From CAXBDP01 sp964598395 (GTDB lineage Bacteria > Bacteroidota > Bacteroidia > Cytophagales > Cyclobacteriaceae), in NCBI GenBank assembly GCA_964598395.1, contig CAZRBW010000007.1, forward strand, positions 1 through 64,000: a DNA stretch of 64,000 nucleotides, in the 5' to 3' direction. Below are positions 26,520-35,072 of the stretch, in pieces. The translations under genes were made by a program, and so were the position numbers. Position 1 is the stretch's first letter, and every line of letters starts with the position of its first letter. The notes under the pieces were generated by a model. That model was not told the DNA's origin. It saw only the letters and a program-made list of their open reading frames with translations, and made no database searches.

Positions 26520-28982
26520 TCAGGCTTCTTGTTTTTTAGCCTTTTTCAATTCCATTAGTATGCCGATTATGATCAAAGCAATTACTAGGAAATTTGAAAT
26601 ATTCGCAATTTGATTGCCCGTATAATACGATTGCGGGTGGAATTTGAACTCAATATTGTGCTGCCCACTTGGCAGTTCCATTGCGCGCAAAACATAGTTT
26701 GCACGGAAATGTGGAGTTTCTACTCCATCTATATAGGCAGTCCAGCCTTTAGGATAGTATATTTCAGAGAAGATTGCCAAACCATCGTTAGTGAGATCAC
26801 TCTCATATTTCAGATAGTTTGGTTTGATTTCCAGTAAATTGATTGTACCATTTGCAGAGTAGCTTTTGTCAGCATCCAATTGGCTTGAGATCGCCTGAAG
26901 GCGCAAATCAATCTGCCCAAGCGCCGCCAATTCCTCATCTGCATTTTCTGCTGCATAAATATCTTCTACCAACCAAGCATTTCCATAAGCATTGGTATTA
27001 GTCAAAACAGCTCTCGCAGAAGTGCCTGCAATCATATACTTGGTGTTTAGCATATCAAAAATCGGTGTGATTGGTAGTCCAATTCCTTGATTTTGCAAAG
27101 AATCTACAATTTCCATATGTTCTTGACCCATATAAAAGTCAACCAAATCCTGATATCTGCGCAACTTAGCTCCATGATAACCACCTACGCTTGGGTGATG
27201 ATAAGAAACTCGAGCATCGTTCCAGGGATTTTGCAAATTGATCACTCTGAAATGACCTTCATCTTGGGAGATCAAATTGTTAGCTTCTGTTGGTTGAAAA
27301 AACTGAGATTGAGTATTTTCAGAGTAGTTTTCTTCATTCAAATATCTAGAGCCAACTGCCAATAAATCAGCGGTTACGAATAGAATAAGACCAATAAATA
27401 AGTATGCCTGTTTCAGTTTGCCAATCATAGCGACATAAATGATTGCTATGCTCAACCCAATAAATATAAGGCTCCGCACCCAATCGGATAAATACATGGA
27501 AGCTCTATCTTTTTGCAGAGCATCGACATACCAATCTGGATATCCACTGGCCATCAACTGCTCATCAATTGGCGCACGGAAATCGAGGATTAAATATAGA
27601 ATAAACAAAATGCCCAAAATCCCTAAGGTAGTGATTGAAGCTTTTTTAAAGATGGCCATTTTTAATTGGCTACTCTCCATACTGAGTAGTTTTTCTAATC
27701 CCAAAATTCCTAGGAATGGAATCGTCATTAAGGCAACGACTACCGCCATGGAAACAGCTCTAAACTTGTTGTAGCCTGGGAAAAAATCGAACATAGCATA
27801 ATTGAAAAACTCTAGGTTTTTGCCCCATGCGAGAAGTATTGAAAAGATGGTTCCAACAATAAGCCAATTTTTTTGTCGAGCTGGTAAAGCAAAAAGACCT
27901 AAAATAAATAGAAAGCAAATAACTGCTCCTGCATACACTGGTCCAGCAGTATTAGGTTGATTCCCCCAATAAGTTCGAACACCTTGAATCTCTTCTTGTA
28001 CTTGCTGTGGCGCTACTCTATTTTGAGTAAGTGCTTTAAATACCTCTGAATTATCGTCAAGTTTTTCAATGCTCCCACCTGCATAGAAGTTGGGTAATAT
28101 CAAAGTAAATGTCTCCAATTTACCCCAGCTCCAATTAAAAGCATATTCCTTATCCAACCCTGAACCACCTTGCACGGCAGGGTCTTGTGCGGTCAATTCA
28201 CTTTGCCCGCGGATAGAATAGGAGCTATATTCTGAGGTTGTTAATAATCGGCCAAGAGACATCGTAACGGCTACAACTGCGGCTAAAACCAATAGGCCAA
28301 TCGCTGGAATTTGCTTCTTCAACTGATTGTCCTTAATCATGTAGAAGAACTGAAAGCCACCATATATGAGTAATAGCAAAAACAAGTAATAAGTGATTTG
28401 CAGGTGGTTCATTCGGATTTGTATGCCCACAGCAATTATGGTAGCGATAAAACCCCAATATCGATTTCTATAAAACGTAGCATGTACCGCACCCAATACC
28501 AATGGCATGGTAGCAATCGCACCAACTTTCCAATTGTGGCCAGCCTCGATACTTATCAAATTAAAACTTCCGAAACCGTAAGCTATAGCACCAACAATTG
28601 CCAAATACGGCCTTACTTTGAAAACCACCAAGAGGAAGTAAAAACTGAGCATGGCCAAAAAGGTATAATTGGCCGGAGTAGGTAATTTAAGACTCAAAAC
28701 ATCTCGAATTCCAGAGATAAACCACTCTCCATAATGGCGGGTATTAATCAAATATGAGGGCATTCCGCTAAACATGGAATTGATCCAAAGGCCTTCTTCA
28801 CCTGTTTCAGCTCTATAATCGGCTATTTCGGTGCCAGCAGCAATTCCTTGGAGGGCATCGTTTTGGAAAATCGTTTTATTCTCGAAAATGATAGGAGAAT
28901 AGAAGAATACACAGAGAATTGAAAAGATTAAAACGGCAATTAGATGAGGAAGAATCTGCTTTTTGAAATCAATTTTACCCAT
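26520..28982 (-). CDS. YfhO-family membrane protein (putative glycosyltransferase)
   Basis: An 820-residue polytopic protein. It has about a dozen membrane spans, large periplasmic loops (residues ~250-350 and ~560-770) and a terminal helix near 785-810. The architecture and phrases such as SMFSGMPSYL and YGFGSFNLISIEAGHNWK match the YfhO family of GT-C-like membrane proteins. A Gram-positive member has been linked to glycosylation of lipoteichoic acid; in Bacteroidota the family is common but uncharacterised. It is first in an apparent operon with the MptE-like protein and the flippase. Confidence 0.85.
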   Translation of the reverse strand: MGKIDFKKQILPHLIAVLIFSILCVFFYSPIIFENKTIFQNDALQGIAAGTEIADYRAETGEEGLWINSMFSGMPSYLINTRHYGEWFISGIRDVLSLKLPTPANYTFLAMLSFYFLLVVFKVRPYLAIVGAIAYGFGSFNLISIEAGHNWKVGAIATMPLVLGAVHATFYRNRYWGFIATIIAVGIQIRMNHLQITYYLFLLLLIYGGFQFFYMIKDNQLKKQIPAIGLLVLAAVVAVTMSLGRLLTTSEYSSYSIRGQSELTAQDPAVQGGSGLDKEYAFNWSWGKLETFTLILPNFYAGGSIEKLDDNSEVFKALTQNRVAPQQVQEEIQGVRTYWGNQPNTAGPVYAGAVICFLFILGLFALPARQKNWLIVGTIFSILLAWGKNLEFFNYAMFDFFPGYNKFRAVSMAVVVALMTIPFLGILGLEKLLSMESSQLKMAIFKKASITTLGILGILFILYLILDFRAPIDEQLMASGYPDWYVDALQKDRASMYLSDWVRSLIFIGLSIAIIYVAMIGKLKQAYLFIGLILFVTADLLAVGSRYLNEENYSENTQSQFFQPTEANNLISQDEGHFRVINLQNPWNDARVSYHHPSVGGYHGAKLRRYQDLVDFYMGQEHMEIVDSLQNQGIGLPITPIFDMLNTKYMIAGTSARAVLTNTNAYGNAWLVEDIYAAENADEELAALGQIDLRLQAISSQLDADKSYSANGTINLLEIKPNYLKYESDLTNDGLAIFSEIYYPKGWTAYIDGVETPHFRANYVLRAMELPSGQHNIEFKFHPQSYYTGNQIANISNFLVIALIIIGILMELKKAKKQEA

Positions 28983-29076
28983 GATGATTATTCAATTTCC
29001 TGCAAATTAAAAAAATACCTACTTACAGAAGGATATTTTTTGAATTAAAGATTGTAGATCGAAAAATGCGGGAGGA

Positions 29077-29814
29077 TTACAGGTCGAAGCTTTCCAGTGA
29101 AATGTTCGATATATCCGCTAGATAATTATCGATGATTTCATTTGGAGAGTAGATAAATAGGAATTGGTTATTGGCAATCGTATTTATAAGAGGTTCAATT
29201 ATTTCGTTTGGTACAGCAGGGCAACCAAGACTTCTGCCTAAACGGCCATTTTGCTGAGCGAACTCTTCAGTGGCATAATCTGCGCCGTGGATTACTATTG
29301 CTCTTTCCATGGCTTTGTCGTTCAAGCCTTTTTGCAGGCCATCAAGTCTTAACGAAACCCCATGCTTGCCTTGATATACATTTGCAGTTTTGTAGAAGCC
29401 CAAGCTACTTTGATAGGATTCGGGCGTATTAGAAAATTTCTCAGCCATCAAATTTCCGCTATTGCGACCGTGAGCAACCACGGAGTGAATTAATACCTCC
29501 CGCTTTTTCAAGTCAATTACCCAAAGTCTTTTATCGGTAGAAGGTAATCTAAAGTCGATTAGCGTAATTATGGAAGCATTTTCGAATTCACCTTCTTCTG
29601 TCAATTTTATAAAGCCTTTGATTCCTTTTTCGAATAAACTGAAACTTGGTTTCTCCCCAATTAAGCTTTCGTATTGGCTATTGATATAGTTTGTAATCAA
29701 TCTCTCATTCGAAATTTCGAATTCATCCAGATTGTTATGTGTAGCGTTGAATGAAGAAAACCCATGTAATCCTAAGAAGCATAATACGAGCAAGGTGATC
29801 CTAAATTTTATCAT
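29077..29814 (-). CDS. Secreted L,D-transpeptidase-like protein (YkuD_2 family)
   Basis: A 245-residue protein with an N-terminal signal sequence (ITLLVLCFLGLHGFS). The catalytic region carries His176 in VIHGADY and Cys198 in GRSLGCPAVPNE, the signature of the murein L,D-transpeptidase catalytic family (YkuD_2). These act on peptidoglycan stem peptides in the periplasm, although for this subfamily the exact reaction is mostly inferred. Its start overlaps the end of the upstream fatty-acid-hydroxylase gene by 14 bases, implying translational coupling. Confidence 0.87.
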   Translation of the reverse strand: MIKFRITLLVLCFLGLHGFSSFNATHNNLDEFEISNERLITNYINSQYESLIGEKPSFSLFEKGIKGFIKLTEEGEFENASIITLIDFRLPSTDKRLWVIDLKKREVLIHSVVAHGRNSGNLMAEKFSNTPESYQSSLGFYKTANVYQGKHGVSLRLDGLQKGLNDKAMERAIVIHGADYATEEFAQQNGRLGRSLGCPAVPNEIIEPLINTIANNQFLFIYSPNEIIDNYLADISNISLESFDL

Positions 29815-30697
29815 AAGATTGAGTTTTTTGTTTTTTTAATCCGTGCAAGTTTTGACCAATGAATCCCTTCGGAAACTCTTCAACGCCAGGGAAGCCTAAT
29901 TTAATATCTCGTCCATCAGAAGGAATATAAGCAGTACCAAATAAATAATCCCAAAGGCTCAGTGTGATTCCAAAATTTACTCCTGTTTGATGCTCTTTTG
30001 GCAAGTGATAAGCATGATGCCACATATGCATTTTAGGGTTATTAAAAATGTATTTCAATGGGCCTATATTAATCCAAAAATTGCTGTGATTCCAATGGCC
30101 AACGGCAAGTGTGAAAATATGAATAATAAAGAAATTTTCTAGGTTGACGCCAATTAAAGCAAGTGGGAGGTATTCTAGGGTGCGATAAACCACGTTTTCC
30201 ATCCAATGGTAGCGCAAATGAGCAGCAAATCCCATTTCCTCTACAGAGTGATGCACCTTATGAAATTCCCATAGTCGAGGAGATTTGTGTAATAATCGAT
30301 GCACCCACCAATGGATAAAATCTCTAGCCACAAAACCGATTAGCAAGATTGCCCAAACGGGAAGTTCCTGAATACTAATGGCCACCAAATTGGTAATACC
30401 AATACTTGCTAAACCATCTTTAAATAAATTGACCACAACTTCCGATGCGGCGTTATAGATGATAAGCGAGAAAAGGAAGAAATTGAAGAACATGTAAAAT
30501 ACATCCAGCCAAAAGTCTTTTCTAAATTTAGGTTGGTTTTTTCTCCAAGGTTTAAGCCATTCCAGCAGTAGGAAAAACACTGAAATACCGATTAGCCAAT
30601 AAAAATAGTTGTAGGGGCTAGGATTAGTGATTTCACTCCAAAAATAGTTGGCATATCCAATCCACGCATCTTTGAAAACATCTACGTATTTTAGCAT
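29801..30697 (-). CDS. Fatty acid hydroxylase / sterol desaturase family protein
   Basis: A 298-residue membrane di-iron protein. The three histidine clusters typical of the family are present: HWWVHRLLH, HKVHHSVEE and HMWHHAYH. Four to five membrane spans surround them. Members hydroxylate or desaturate lipids; the substrate in Bacteroidota (for example an alkyl lipid or sphingolipid) is not known from sequence. It is the first gene of a two-gene unit with the L,D-transpeptidase and is divergent from the hybrid sensor kinase gene. Confidence 0.88.
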   Translation of the reverse strand: MLKYVDVFKDAWIGYANYFWSEITNPSPYNYFYWLIGISVFFLLLEWLKPWRKNQPKFRKDFWLDVFYMFFNFFLFSLIIYNAASEVVVNLFKDGLASIGITNLVAISIQELPVWAILLIGFVARDFIHWWVHRLLHKSPRLWEFHKVHHSVEEMGFAAHLRYHWMENVVYRTLEYLPLALIGVNLENFFIIHIFTLAVGHWNHSNFWINIGPLKYIFNNPKMHMWHHAYHLPKEHQTGVNFGITLSLWDYLFGTAYIPSDGRDIKLGFPGVEEFPKGFIGQNLHGLKKQKTQSYDKI

Positions 30698-30800
30698 TTT
30701 CTGAGTTTTACCAAAGTGAAAAGGAATATTGATTCAGTTTGGTTCATTGAAGAGGAGGAAATAACGCAAATGAGTAATTGATTGACTTAAATTTCGAGAA

Positions 30801-33587
30801 ATGTCAAAAGAGAAAATAAAAGAAGGTGATGGGATTTCATTATTGAAGCTTGGTAAAGTAGGAGAGGAGTTTTTAGGGAAGCTTCCGATGATCATTTATA
30901 TCATCGACTTACGCACAAAGGAGAATACTTTCTCAAATAAGTATTTCTATAAATTGTTAGGCTACAAAAAGGAAGAGTTTTATAGTAAGCCCGTAGGGTA
31001 CTTGATGAAACAAATTCATCCTGAGGATAGACTAAGGGTATGGAAGCACTTCGAGCAATTTGAATTGAATGGTGTGGAATCGGTTACAGAAATTCAGTTT
31101 AGAATAAAGCAAAAGAGTGAGAAATATATTTGGCTACAAACTAAGGATTTGCCATATGAAACTGATGAAAATGGCCAAGTAATTAGTGTGATTGGTTTTG
31201 GACAAGATATAACCAAACTTAAAGAACAGGAATTGGAGTTGAGGATTTCTCAATTATTAACTGACAAAACCATCAATAGTATAGATCAGGTAATATATGC
31301 GATGGATATGTCGGGCAAACTATCTTTAATTAGTAATAAGGCGATGAATGTATTCGGCGCAGCACCAGAGGGCTTGATTGGGGTAAGTGGTTGGTTGGAG
31401 GAATTTATCGTACAAAAGGATTTACCATTGAGAACGAAGGCTTTTTCTGAATTATCCGACGCTGGCAGCTTTGCAATAGAATATCAAATTAGGTCTAAAA
31501 ATGGTGATATAAAGTGGATCCAAGAGACGGCAAGGTTATATCCAGAAGAAATGGATCTTAAGCAAAAGCAAATATTTGGCACTTTTGAAGACATTACATC
31601 CAGAAAGAGAGCGGAAGCACAATTACAAGAAAGCAGGCAAATATTTGAATTAGCGGCAAGGGCATCGAACGATGGCCTCTGGCAATGGGAGCCAAGTACT
31701 GGTAAATTTTATTACTCGGCGAGATGGAAAGAAATATTAGGATACGATGGAGATGAGCTTGCAGATGACCTCGCTACTTGGGAGAGTTTGATCCATCCTG
31801 ATGAGTTGGATCAAGCCAGAAATGAGGCGCTTGCGGCATTAAAAGGGAGAGATGATAGATATGTTTCTTTCCAGAGAATGAGACATAAACAAGGCCATTG
31901 GGTCTATATTATTTCAAGGGGATTTCTTATTAGGAATGAAACAGGATGGGTAGAAAAATTGGTAGGTGCCATTACTGATATATCAGAAATCAAAAAATCT
32001 GAGGAGAAGATTCGGCTTTCGGAAGAGAAACTGAAAGATGCGCAGAAGCTAGCCAAGATAGGTTCATGGGAATTTGATTCGGCATCAGGAAAAATCGAGC
32101 TATCTGATTCATTTTTTGAGGTCTTTGGTATTATGGATCAAAGTCTGAGACAGGAAATCATTGAAAATGATGAGAAGTTTTATGAGTTTGTTCATCCTGA
32201 TGATCATGAAAAATTGAGATCAGTGCTTCTAAACTTTGCAGATAATAAAAATGATTGGGAAACCGAGTATAGAGCAATTGTTGGCCACAGAATTATTTTT
32301 ATTTCCTCCCGCGCACACTATGTGTTTGATTCTGATGGTAAATTGGAAAAAATACTTGGAACTATCCAAGACATCACAGAAAGAAAAATGAAAGAATTGG
32401 AATTGCTTTTTGCCAAAAAAGAAGCAGAAGATGCCTCTTATGCAAAAACGCAGTTCTTAAATATAATGAGTCATGAAATACGTACGCCGCTTAATGCTGT
32501 AATTGGGATGTCATATGTATTACTTAAGGATAAGCCTAAGCCAGAGCAAATTGAGAATTTATCTATTTTACGTAAATCTGCAGAGCACCTTTTAGACTTA
32601 ATAAATAATATACTGGATTTCAATAAAATTGAATCTGGAAAAGTAAGATTCGAAGAAGAACCTATGAGATTGCCTGAATTTTTGTCTTCAATACGAAAAG
32701 GATGGCTAGCCTTTGCGCAGGAAAAGGACATCGAATTGTATTTAATTGCCGACGAAAAGTTACCACAATATGTACTTGGCGATGAAGGAAGATTAACTCA
32801 AATTCTCAATAACTTAATTAATAATGCCCTTAAATTTACTGAAAAAGGTGCTGTGACCATTCGGGTAGAGGTGCTAAATAATTTCAAGAAGAAAACATCT
32901 ATCCGTTTCTCTATTGAAGATACTGGAATTGGCATCCCAAAAGCCAAGCAAAGTGAAATCTTTGAAATATTTTCTCAAGTATATTCTACCCATTCCAGAC
33001 GATATGGTGGCAGTGGTTTAGGTTTAGCAATATGTGCAAAGCTCTTAGAATTTCAAGGGAGTAAGGTAAATGTGGAAAGCGAAGAAGGCAAAGGTTCCAA
33101 GTTTTACTTTGACCTAACTTTCAATAAAGTGGCCGAATCTGATATACCTAATACACTTGCTGAGCCACAAACCGAAGGGTTTTTGGAAAGTCTTGCAGGG
33201 CTTAAAGTACTTGTGGTTGAGGATAATAAAACAAACAGACAAGTAATCAAGCTATTTTTGGAAGGATGGGAAATCGAGTATGACATGGCTGAAAATGGGC
33301 TAGAAGGAGTGAAAAAAGTACAGGATTTTCGTCCAGACATCATTCTAATGGATATCCAAATGCCTATAATGGATGGCTATGAAGCTACAGAGAAAATTCG
33401 CCAATTGGAAGATCCCTTTTTTCACAACTTACCTATAATTGCCCTTACAGCTTCTACAATGATGGATAGTCGTGATAGAATCATTAGCTCGGGTTTGGAC
33501 GGTTACATCGAAAAACCATTTAACCCTGAGAAACTTCACAAAATTTTGTCGAGTTATAAAAAGGGAAATGTGAATTCATTGAATTAA
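30801..33587 (+). CDS. PAS-domain hybrid histidine kinase
   Basis: A 928-residue soluble sensor kinase. Four consecutive PAS modules with PAC tails occupy roughly residues 20-145, 155-275, 280-400 and 410-530. They are followed by a HisKA domain with His558 (MSHEIRTPLNAVIG), an HATPase domain (NNLINNALKFT, DTGIGIP, GGSGLGLAI), and a C-terminal receiver with Asp851 (IILMDIQMPIMDGYEA) and KPF. There is no membrane span, so it senses an intracellular or diffusible cue. It could donate phosphate to a separate Hpt protein such as the one at 21.0-21.7 kb (inference only). The stop is followed two bases later by an octamer copy (33589-33596). Confidence 0.92.
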   Translation: MSKEKIKEGDGISLLKLGKVGEEFLGKLPMIIYIIDLRTKENTFSNKYFYKLLGYKKEEFYSKPVGYLMKQIHPEDRLRVWKHFEQFELNGVESVTEIQFRIKQKSEKYIWLQTKDLPYETDENGQVISVIGFGQDITKLKEQELELRISQLLTDKTINSIDQVIYAMDMSGKLSLISNKAMNVFGAAPEGLIGVSGWLEEFIVQKDLPLRTKAFSELSDAGSFAIEYQIRSKNGDIKWIQETARLYPEEMDLKQKQIFGTFEDITSRKRAEAQLQESRQIFELAARASNDGLWQWEPSTGKFYYSARWKEILGYDGDELADDLATWESLIHPDELDQARNEALAALKGRDDRYVSFQRMRHKQGHWVYIISRGFLIRNETGWVEKLVGAITDISEIKKSEEKIRLSEEKLKDAQKLAKIGSWEFDSASGKIELSDSFFEVFGIMDQSLRQEIIENDEKFYEFVHPDDHEKLRSVLLNFADNKNDWETEYRAIVGHRIIFISSRAHYVFDSDGKLEKILGTIQDITERKMKELELLFAKKEAEDASYAKTQFLNIMSHEIRTPLNAVIGMSYVLLKDKPKPEQIENLSILRKSAEHLLDLINNILDFNKIESGKVRFEEEPMRLPEFLSSIRKGWLAFAQEKDIELYLIADEKLPQYVLGDEGRLTQILNNLINNALKFTEKGAVTIRVEVLNNFKKKTSIRFSIEDTGIGIPKAKQSEIFEIFSQVYSTHSRRYGGSGLGLAICAKLLEFQGSKVNVESEEGKGSKFYFDLTFNKVAESDIPNTLAEPQTEGFLESLAGLKVLVVEDNKTNRQVIKLFLEGWEIEYDMAENGLEGVKKVQDFRPDIILMDIQMPIMDGYEATEKIRQLEDPFFHNLPIIALTASTMMDSRDRIISSGLDGYIEKPFNPEKLHKILSSYKKGNVNSLN

Positions 33588-33614
33588 ACCTCCCGCTTAT
33601 TCAGTCATTTTAGT

Positions 33615-33622
33615 TAATTTTG
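33615..33622 (+). promoter_or_regulatory. Probable -7 element for ffh
   Basis: TAATTTTG matches TAnnTTTG exactly, 22 bases before the ffh start. No good TTG was found 19 bases upstream; that position is occupied by the octamer copy at 33589-33596. Confidence 0.4.
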
Positions 33623-33643
33623 CACAAATTTTAAGGAAGCTCT

Positions 33644-34978
33644 ATGTTTGACAGTCTCAGTTCCAAATTAGATAAAGCGTTTAAGACCCTCAAAGGTCAA
33701 AATAAGATAACCGAAATCAACATCGCTACCACTGTGAAGGATATTCGCAGAGCCTTGGTCGATGCCGATGTTAACTATAAGGTTGCAAAGGACATTACTG
33801 ATAAAATTAAGGACGAAGCTCTTGGCAGAGATGTCTTGATTTCTGTTTCGCCAGGTCAGTTGATGACCAAAATTGTACAGGAAGAGCTTACCCAGCTAAT
33901 GGGTGGTACCAAGACTGACATCAACATAAAAGGCGATCCAGCAATTATCCTTATCGCTGGTTTGCAAGGTTCTGGTAAGACTACTTTCACAGGCAAATTA
34001 GCTTCCTATCTCAAGAAAAATGGTCGTCAAGTGCTATTGGCGGCTTGTGATATTTATCGTCCTGCTGCTATCAATCAGCTACAAGTTTTAGGTGAGCAAA
34101 TTGGTGTAGAAGTATATGCCGAGCCTGATGTTAAGGACGCTGTTGCAATTGCAAAACGTGCGGTTGAGCATGCGAAGAAAACGGGTAAGAAAATCGTAAT
34201 CGTCGATACGGCTGGTCGTCTTGCTGTAGATGAGCAGATGATGAATGAGATTGCCGCTTTGAAGGATTTCCTCAAGCCATCTGAAACCCTTTTTGTGGTG
34301 GATGCTATGACTGGTCAGGATGCTGTAAATACGGCAAAGGTTTTTAATGATCGTTTAAATTTCGATGGAGTTGTCCTTACCAAATTAGATGGTGATTCCC
34401 GTGGTGGTGCGGCCATTTCTATTAAATCTGTTGTAAATAAACCAATTAAGTTTATTTCGACTGGGGAGAAAATGGAAGCCTTGGATATCTTCCACCCAGA
34501 CAGGATGGCAAGCAGAATCCTCGGCATGGGTGATGTGATTTCCCTTGTGGAACGTGCTCAACAGGCTTTCGATGAGGATGAAGCGCGCAAGTTGAATCAA
34601 AAAATGCGTCAGAATCAATTTGATTTTGATGACTTCCTCAATCAACTGCGCCAGATCAAAAAGATGGGTAATGTGAAAGATTTGATGGGAATGATTCCAG
34701 GTATGGGCAAAGCTTTGAAAGGTGTAGATATTGATGATGATTCTTTCAAACCAGTTGAATCAATGATTTTGTCTATGACGCCATACGAAAGACAAAATCC
34801 TGATGTGATAAATGGAAGCAGAAGGAAGCGGATTGCAGATGGAGCAGGAAGGAATATCACAGAAGTGAATAACCTGTTGAAGCAGTTTCAAGATATGCGT
34901 AAAATGATGAAAACGTTTAACAAAATGGGCGGCGGGAAAAGAGCATTATCTGCAATGAACCCTTTTGGTAAGAAGTAA
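33644..34978 (+). CDS. ffh: Signal recognition particle GTPase Ffh
   Basis: A 444-residue SRP54 homologue. The N-domain helical bundle is followed by the G domain with GLQGSGKTT (106-114), DIYRPAA, DTAGRL and TKLDGDSRGG. A C-terminal methionine-rich M domain (~330-440, with MGMIPGMGKALKG and a tail rich in Met) binds 4.5S RNA and signal sequences. Together with FtsY it delivers nascent membrane proteins to SecYEG. Full length. No 4.5S RNA gene was recognised in the window. Confidence 0.97.
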   Translation: MFDSLSSKLDKAFKTLKGQNKITEINIATTVKDIRRALVDADVNYKVAKDITDKIKDEALGRDVLISVSPGQLMTKIVQEELTQLMGGTKTDINIKGDPAIILIAGLQGSGKTTFTGKLASYLKKNGRQVLLAACDIYRPAAINQLQVLGEQIGVEVYAEPDVKDAVAIAKRAVEHAKKTGKKIVIVDTAGRLAVDEQMMNEIAALKDFLKPSETLFVVDAMTGQDAVNTAKVFNDRLNFDGVVLTKLDGDSRGGAAISIKSVVNKPIKFISTGEKMEALDIFHPDRMASRILGMGDVISLVERAQQAFDEDEARKLNQKMRQNQFDFDDFLNQLRQIKKMGNVKDLMGMIPGMGKALKGVDIDDDSFKPVESMILSMTPYERQNPDVINGSRRKRIADGAGRNITEVNNLLKQFQDMRKMMKTFNKMGGGKRALSAMNPFGKK

Positions 34979-35009
34979 TTCTATAGAAATAGAATTTGGA
35001 ATAGAGCGG

Positions 35010-35036
35010 GAGGTTGTCAGGTTTGACAGCCTCTTT
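35010..35036 (+). terminator. Hairpin terminator after ffh
   Basis: GAGGTTGTCA (35010-35019) pairs with TGACAGCCTC (35024-35033), with one G-U wobble and a four-base loop, followed by a short T-rich tail. The left arm partly coincides with an octamer copy at 35006-35013. It lies between ffh and the convergent helicase gene. Confidence 0.55.
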
Positions 35037-35072
35037 GTATTATAAGGTGCTAAGAATGAATCATTACTTAAC

